Of a DNA stretch of 64,000 nucleotides, positions 60,481 through 64,000 are shown in pieces; positions within the stretch are counted from its first letter, which is position 1, and each line of letters begins with the position of its first letter. The stretch lies in assembly GCF_021646685.1 (NCBI RefSeq), contig NZ_JAKJHW010000004.1, forward strand, positions 62,001-126,000. Direction: 5' to 3'. The notes under the pieces were generated by a model. The model had not been told where the DNA came from. It was given only the letters and a program-made list of their open reading frames with translations, and did not search any database. The DNA comes from Pseudalkalibacillus salsuginis (GTDB lineage Bacteria; Bacillota; Bacilli; Bacillales; Fictibacillaceae). The position numbers and the translations under genes are program-made.

Positions 60481-61077
60481 ATGAAGAGAAATAAAAAAGA
60501 ACGTCAACAACTGTTGAAGGAGACAATTCTTTTAAACCCATTCACAACAGATGAAGATTTAGCGGATCAATTCCAGGTAAGTGTACAAACAATACGGCTT
60601 GATCGCCTTGAATTATCGATACCTGAGTTACGGGAACGAATCAAAAGTGTTGCTCGGCAGCAACTGGATGAAGTGAAGGCACTTTCAATTGAAGATGTCA
60701 TCGGTGAAATTATCGATCTCCAGCTTGATAAGTCTGCAATTTCGATATTGGACATCAAAAAAGAGCATGTCTTTTCAAGGCATAACATTGCTCGAGGACA
60801 TCATTTGTTTGCACAAGCGAATTCGCTTGCCGTAGCGATCATAAATGATGAAATGGCTCTGACTGAAAAATCCGATCTCCGTTTCACCAGACAGGTTAAA
60901 GTCGGAGAACGGGTTGTAGCCAAAGCGATTGTGATCGACAATCAGAGTGATCGATCCATCGTGGAAGTGAAGAGCTATGTTGAACAGGAACTGGTTTTTG
61001 AAGGTATATTCACCATGTTCCGTTCCAACAAAAGCAACATAGAAAGGACGTCATTCATAAATGAAAATCGCGATTGA
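60481..61077 (+). CDS. fapR: Transcription factor FapR, malonyl-CoA-responsive lipid repressor
   Basis: A 198-residue regulator with an N-terminal DeoR-like helix-turn-helix ([20 protein letters not shown], about 19-38), a linker helix and a C-terminal hot-dog thioesterase-like effector domain ([18 protein letters not shown], about 103-120) that binds malonyl-CoA. It represses the fapR-plsX-fabD-fabG operon and other fab genes. Its own operator lies upstream. Overlaps plsX by 17 bases. Confidence 0.96.
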   Translation: MKRNKKERQQLLKETILLNPFTTDEDLADQFQVSVQTIRLDRLELSIPELRERIKSVARQQLDEVKALSIEDVIGEIIDLQLDKSAISILDIKKEHVFSRHNIARGHHLFAQANSLAVAIINDEMALTEKSDLRFTRQVKVGERVVAKAIVIDNQSDRSIVEVKSYVEQELVFEGIFTMFRSNKSNIERTSFINENRD

Positions 61078-62059
61078 TGCAATGGGCGGTGATCATGCAC
61101 CAGAACAGATTGTGCTCGGTGCTGTTGAAGCTGTCAATCAATATGCCGACCTTGAGGTTGTCCTGGTCGGTGATGAAAATAAGCTCATTCAATATTTGTC
61201 CGGAACAGACCGGGTCTCGATTATACATACATCAGAAATGATCTCGAGTGGAGACGAACCAGTACGTGCTGTCCGCAGAAAGAAACAAGCATCGATGGTG
61301 TTGTCTGCGGTTGAAGTAAAAGAAGGAAGAGCGGATGCCTGCATTTCTGCGGGAAATACGGGGGCGTTGATGACGACGGGACTCTTACATATCGGTCGTA
61401 TACCTGGAATCGAACGGCCTGCATTATCCCCGACTCTCCCTACATTGGACGGACAAGGGTTCGTCTTGTTGGATGTTGGGTCCAATATGGATGCGAAACC
61501 TGAACACATTTTCCAATATGCTTTGATGGGAAGTGTTTACAGCGAGAAAGTGAGAGGCATCGGAAAACCCCGAGTAGGGTTATTGAACGTCGGGACCGAG
61601 GACGGAAAAGGAAACGAGCTCTCTAAACAAACTTTTCAATTGTTAAAAGAAACCGATCTTGTTCACTTTGTCGGCAACGTTGAATCCAGGGATCTTCTTG
61701 ATGGGGTTGCTGATGTGGTGGTTTGTGATGGTTTCTCTGGCAATCTCGTTTTAAAAACAATTGAAGGAACAGCGCTCTTGATGTTCAAAATGCTGAAGGA
61801 ACAACTGATGAGCTCAGTGAAAAGCAAATTGGCTGCTGCTGTTTTGAAGCCGGAGTTCAAAGCCATCAAAGAAAAACTTGACTACAGCGAATATGGCGGT
61901 GCAGCGCTATTCGGCCTCCGCGCACCGGTCATAAAAGCGCATGGTTCTTCAGATGCGAATGCCGTACTGAATGCAATCCGACAAGCACGCCACATGGTTG
62001 AACATGATATGGTGAGAATCATTACTGAAAAAGCAGTTCGACTAGAAGGGAAGGAATGA
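61061..62059 (+). CDS. plsX: Acyl-ACP:phosphate acyltransferase PlsX
   Basis: Makes acyl-phosphate from acyl-ACP, the entry to phosphatidic acid synthesis by PlsY. The 332-residue protein begins [20 protein letters not shown] and carries [41 protein letters not shown] and [24 protein letters not shown] inside fapR is the ribosome site. Confidence 0.97.
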   Translation: MKIAIDAMGGDHAPEQIVLGAVEAVNQYADLEVVLVGDENKLIQYLSGTDRVSIIHTSEMISSGDEPVRAVRRKKQASMVLSAVEVKEGRADACISAGNTGALMTTGLLHIGRIPGIERPALSPTLPTLDGQGFVLLDVGSNMDAKPEHIFQYALMGSVYSEKVRGIGKPRVGLLNVGTEDGKGNELSKQTFQLLKETDLVHFVGNVESRDLLDGVADVVVCDGFSGNLVLKTIEGTALLMFKMLKEQLMSSVKSKLAAAVLKPEFKAIKEKLDYSEYGGAALFGLRAPVIKAHGSSDANAVLNAIRQARHMVEHDMVRIITEKAVRLEGKE

Positions 62060-62062
62060 CGA

Positions 62063-63004
62063 ATGGGGAAAATTGCATTTATTTTTCCAGGACAAGGTTC
62101 CCAGCAGGTTGGGATGGGACAAGAATTTGTGGAACAAAACGTCCAATCTGCTGAGGTGTTTAAGCAAGCAGACGAACGGTTAGGATACCCTCTTTCTTCC
62201 ATCATCGCAGAAGGTCCGGAAGAAACCCTTACAAGGACAGAGAACACCCAGCCTGCATTGTTGACCACGAGTATTGCAATCCTGAAAGCTTTGGAGCAAT
62301 ATGATATCCGGCCAGATTTTACAGCAGGACATAGCCTAGGTGAATATACCGCATTGGTCGCATCCAAAGCACTGACCTTTGAAGATGCAGTCTATGCAGT
62401 TCGTAGACGCGGCATGTTCATGGAAGAAGCAGTTCCAGCTGGTAAAGGGGCAATGGCTGCGATACTCGGAATGGATGCGGAACAGCTGGATTCGATTACC
62501 GACCGCATAACTGCTGAAGGAGATTCGGTTCAATTAGCAAATCTTAATTGCCCGGGACAGATTGTCATATCTGGTTCCAAGGGAGGTGTAGATAAAGCAT
62601 CAGAGGCAGCAAAGGAAGAAGGGGCGAAAAGAATCATCCCGCTTCAGGTGAGTGGACCTTTCCACTCCGAATTGATGAAGCCTGCTGCAGAAAAGATGGC
62701 TGATGTATTGGATGAATTGACGATTACTAATGCAGAAATCCCTGTGGTGGCGAATGTCACTGCTAAGCCGGTTACTGGAGCAGATGAAATCCGTTCTAAA
62801 TTGATTGAGCAAATCTATTCCCCGGTTCGTTGGGAAGAGACGGTTCGATACTTGCTGGATGAAGGGGTCGATACTTTTGTTGAAATTGGCCCAGGTAAAG
62901 TGTTATCTGGTCTCGTGAAAAAAGTCCACAGACGGGCGACGACAGTTGCGATTTCCGATCCAGAATCATTAGAAGCTGCTGTAAAGAAACTAAAGGAGGT
63001 ATGA
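62063..63004 (+). CDS. fabD: Malonyl-CoA:ACP transacylase FabD
   Basis: Transfers malonyl from CoA to acyl carrier protein. The 313-residue protein has the N-terminal [12 protein letters not shown] (about 8-19), the nucleophile in [11 protein letters not shown] (about Ser 91), the catalytic His in GPFHSELM (about His 200) and [23 protein letters not shown] precedes the start. Confidence 0.97.
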   Translation: MGKIAFIFPGQGSQQVGMGQEFVEQNVQSAEVFKQADERLGYPLSSIIAEGPEETLTRTENTQPALLTTSIAILKALEQYDIRPDFTAGHSLGEYTALVASKALTFEDAVYAVRRRGMFMEEAVPAGKGAMAAILGMDAEQLDSITDRITAEGDSVQLANLNCPGQIVISGSKGGVDKASEAAKEEGAKRIIPLQVSGPFHSELMKPAAEKMADVLDELTITNAEIPVVANVTAKPVTGADEIRSKLIEQIYSPVRWEETVRYLLDEGVDTFVEIGPGKVLSGLVKKVHRRATTVAISDPESLEAAVKKLKEV

Positions 63005-63008
63005 TTTG

Positions 63009-63749
63009 ATGTTTAATGGTAAAACTGCCTTAGTAACTGGGGCCTCTAGAGGAATCGGCCGCGCAATCGCAATCGAGCTGGCCAAACAGGGAGCTTCAGT
63101 TGCAGTGAACTATTCTGGAAGTGAAGAGAAAGCCAGGCAAGTGGTAGAAGAGATTCAAGAAAACGGTGGTAAAGCCTTCGCTATCCAATCCGATGTTTCA
63201 AGCGTGGATTCTGTAACGGCGATGATCAAAGAAGTGATCACGACTTATGGTTCTCTTGATATCCTTGTCAACAACGCTGGAATAACACGAGACAACCTTC
63301 TGATGCGGATGAAAGAAGAGGAATGGGACACCGTCATCAACACAAACTTGAAAGGTGTATTTAACTGTACAAAAGCCGTTGCACGTCAAATGATGAAACA
63401 ACGTGCAGGAAGAATCATCAACATCGCTTCAATTGTTGGTGTTTCCGGTAACCCGGGACAAGCTAACTATGTTGCAGCAAAAGCAGGCGTGATCGGTCTT
63501 ACAAAAACCACCGCAAAAGAGCTTTCCAGCCGTGGAATCACAGTCAACGCTGTTGCACCAGGGTTTATTGAAACCGACATGACTGATGCCCTTGAAGGAA
63601 GCGTAAAAGATGAAATGCTAAAGCAAATCCCATTGGCACGCCTCGGAAGACCAGAAGACATCGCAGCAGCGGTCAAGTTCTTGGCTGGTGATGAGAGCAG
63701 TTATATTACTGGGCAGACTATCCACGTCGATGGCGGCATGGTAATGTAA
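63009..63749 (+). CDS. fabG: 3-oxoacyl-ACP reductase FabG
   Basis: NADPH-dependent reductase of fatty acid elongation. The 246-residue SDR shows [16 protein letters not shown] (about 10-25), NNAGITRDN (about 87-95), the catalytic Ser in [10 protein letters not shown], the YVAAK Tyr/Lys pair (about 154-158) and [12 protein letters not shown] at 63006 is in frame; AAAGGAGGT at 62991-62999 points to the ATG at 63009. acpP would be expected next but does not begin within the remaining 250 bases. Confidence 0.97.
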   Translation: MFNGKTALVTGASRGIGRAIAIELAKQGASVAVNYSGSEEKARQVVEEIQENGGKAFAIQSDVSSVDSVTAMIKEVITTYGSLDILVNNAGITRDNLLMRMKEEEWDTVINTNLKGVFNCTKAVARQMMKQRAGRIINIASIVGVSGNPGQANYVAAKAGVIGLTKTTAKELSSRGITVNAVAPGFIETDMTDALEGSVKDEMLKQIPLARLGRPEDIAAAVKFLAGDESSYITGQTIHVDGGMVM

Positions 63750-63763
63750 TAATATGATATGAT

Positions 63764-63942
63764 GCTTAAAATGCATCCAAATGATAAACGTCGAATTTCA
63801 TCGTTACTCGGTTTTACCGGTCCTCATGTATTGGTAACATACATTCCGGTCCTCAAAACCTTCGTGCCTTGAACTTCTCGTTTCTGATTCGTCTGCATTT
63901 TAAGCTTCTAATTATATGCATCCAAATGATAAACGTCGAATT
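63764..63942. repeat. Nested direct and inverted repeats downstream of fabG
   Basis: A 27-base perfect direct repeat occurs at 63771-63797 and 63916-63942 (both begin ATGCATCCAAATGATAAACG). A 12-base perfect inverted pair, GCTTAAAATGCA (63764-63775) and TGCATTTTAAGC (63894-63905), lies across the same interval, and CCGGTCCTCA is repeated at 63817-63826 and 63846-63855. No coding frame. The remaining bases to 64000 show no gene. Confidence 0.7.
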
Positions 63943-64000
63943 GGTAGAGAATAATATAGGTGTTAAGTGTACAATCAAGGCTCAGCCTACGCCAAGACTT

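Noticed and set aside
63771-63942. Possible start of a CRISPR array
   Set aside because: Only two copies of the 27-base repeat at a 145-base period, with no further units and no cas genes; spacing is too long for a CRISPR spacer.

Overview
The window looks like the chromosome of a halotolerant, spore-forming member of the Bacillaceae with moderate-to-low G+C. The gene order closely follows the Bacillus division/sporulation/pyrimidine/fatty-acid region: ylxW-ylxX-sbp-ftsA-ftsZ, spoIIGA-sigE-sigG, ylmCDE-sepF-ylmG-ylmH-divIVA-ileS, ylyA-lspA-rluD-type gene, pyrR-P-B-C-AA-AB-K-D-F-E, rqcH, yloB, yicC-remA-gmk-rpoZ-coaBC-priA-fmt-rsmB-rlmN-prpC-prkC-rsgA-rpe, thiN-spoVM-rpmB-asp23-yloV, sdaAB-sdaAA-recG, fapR-plsX-fabD-fabG. 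Sporulation genes (spoIIGA, sigE, sigG, spoVM, ylyA) identify an endospore former. A complete ectABC ectoine operon identifies a salt-adapted one. The species cannot be fixed from the sequence alone.

Layout. 1-5 kb: end of the dcw/division cluster, with a MITE-like element between sbp and ftsA. 5.2-7.6 kb: ectABC inserted between ftsZ and spoIIGA. 7.7-10.7 kb: mother-cell and forespore sigma factors. 10.8-18.1 kb: ylm genes, divIVA and T-box-controlled ileS. 18.2-20.5 kb: ylyA, lspA and an RluD-family pseudouridine synthase. 20.5-32.3 kb: the de novo UMP operon with three PyrR-binding sites, the third of which has lost its terminator. 32.3-33.8 kb: a methyltransferase and a gene-poor stretch holding a probable 23-residue membrane peptide. 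33.8-38.4 kb: rqcH on the minus strand, divergent from a Ca2+ ATPase. 38.5-52.3 kb: housekeeping genes from yicC to rpe, without a def gene between priA and fmt. 52.3-53.7 kb: a TPP riboswitch, thiT and thiN. 53.8-60.4 kb: spoVM, rpmB (minus), asp23, yloV, serine dehydratase, recG. 60.4-63.75 kb: the FapR-controlled phospholipid/fatty-acid operon, followed by an unusual repeat-bearing gap where acpP would be expected next.

Regulation is unusually legible: a T-box (specifier ATC), three PyrR loops, a TPP riboswitch, a FapR operator on a sigma-A promoter, a SigF/G-type promoter before sigG, a SigG-like promoter before ylyA, and a spoIIG-type promoter with a 22-bp spacer. No wholly new multi-gene system was found. 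The least ordinary observations are a dispersed repeat family whose copies start right at the T-runs of three separate intrinsic terminators (after ectC, rpoZ and spoVM), the decayed PyrR attenuator before pyrB, the unannotated 23-aa peptide gene with its own RBS and terminator, the tandem repeat between sigE and sigG, and the nested direct/inverted repeats downstream of fabG.
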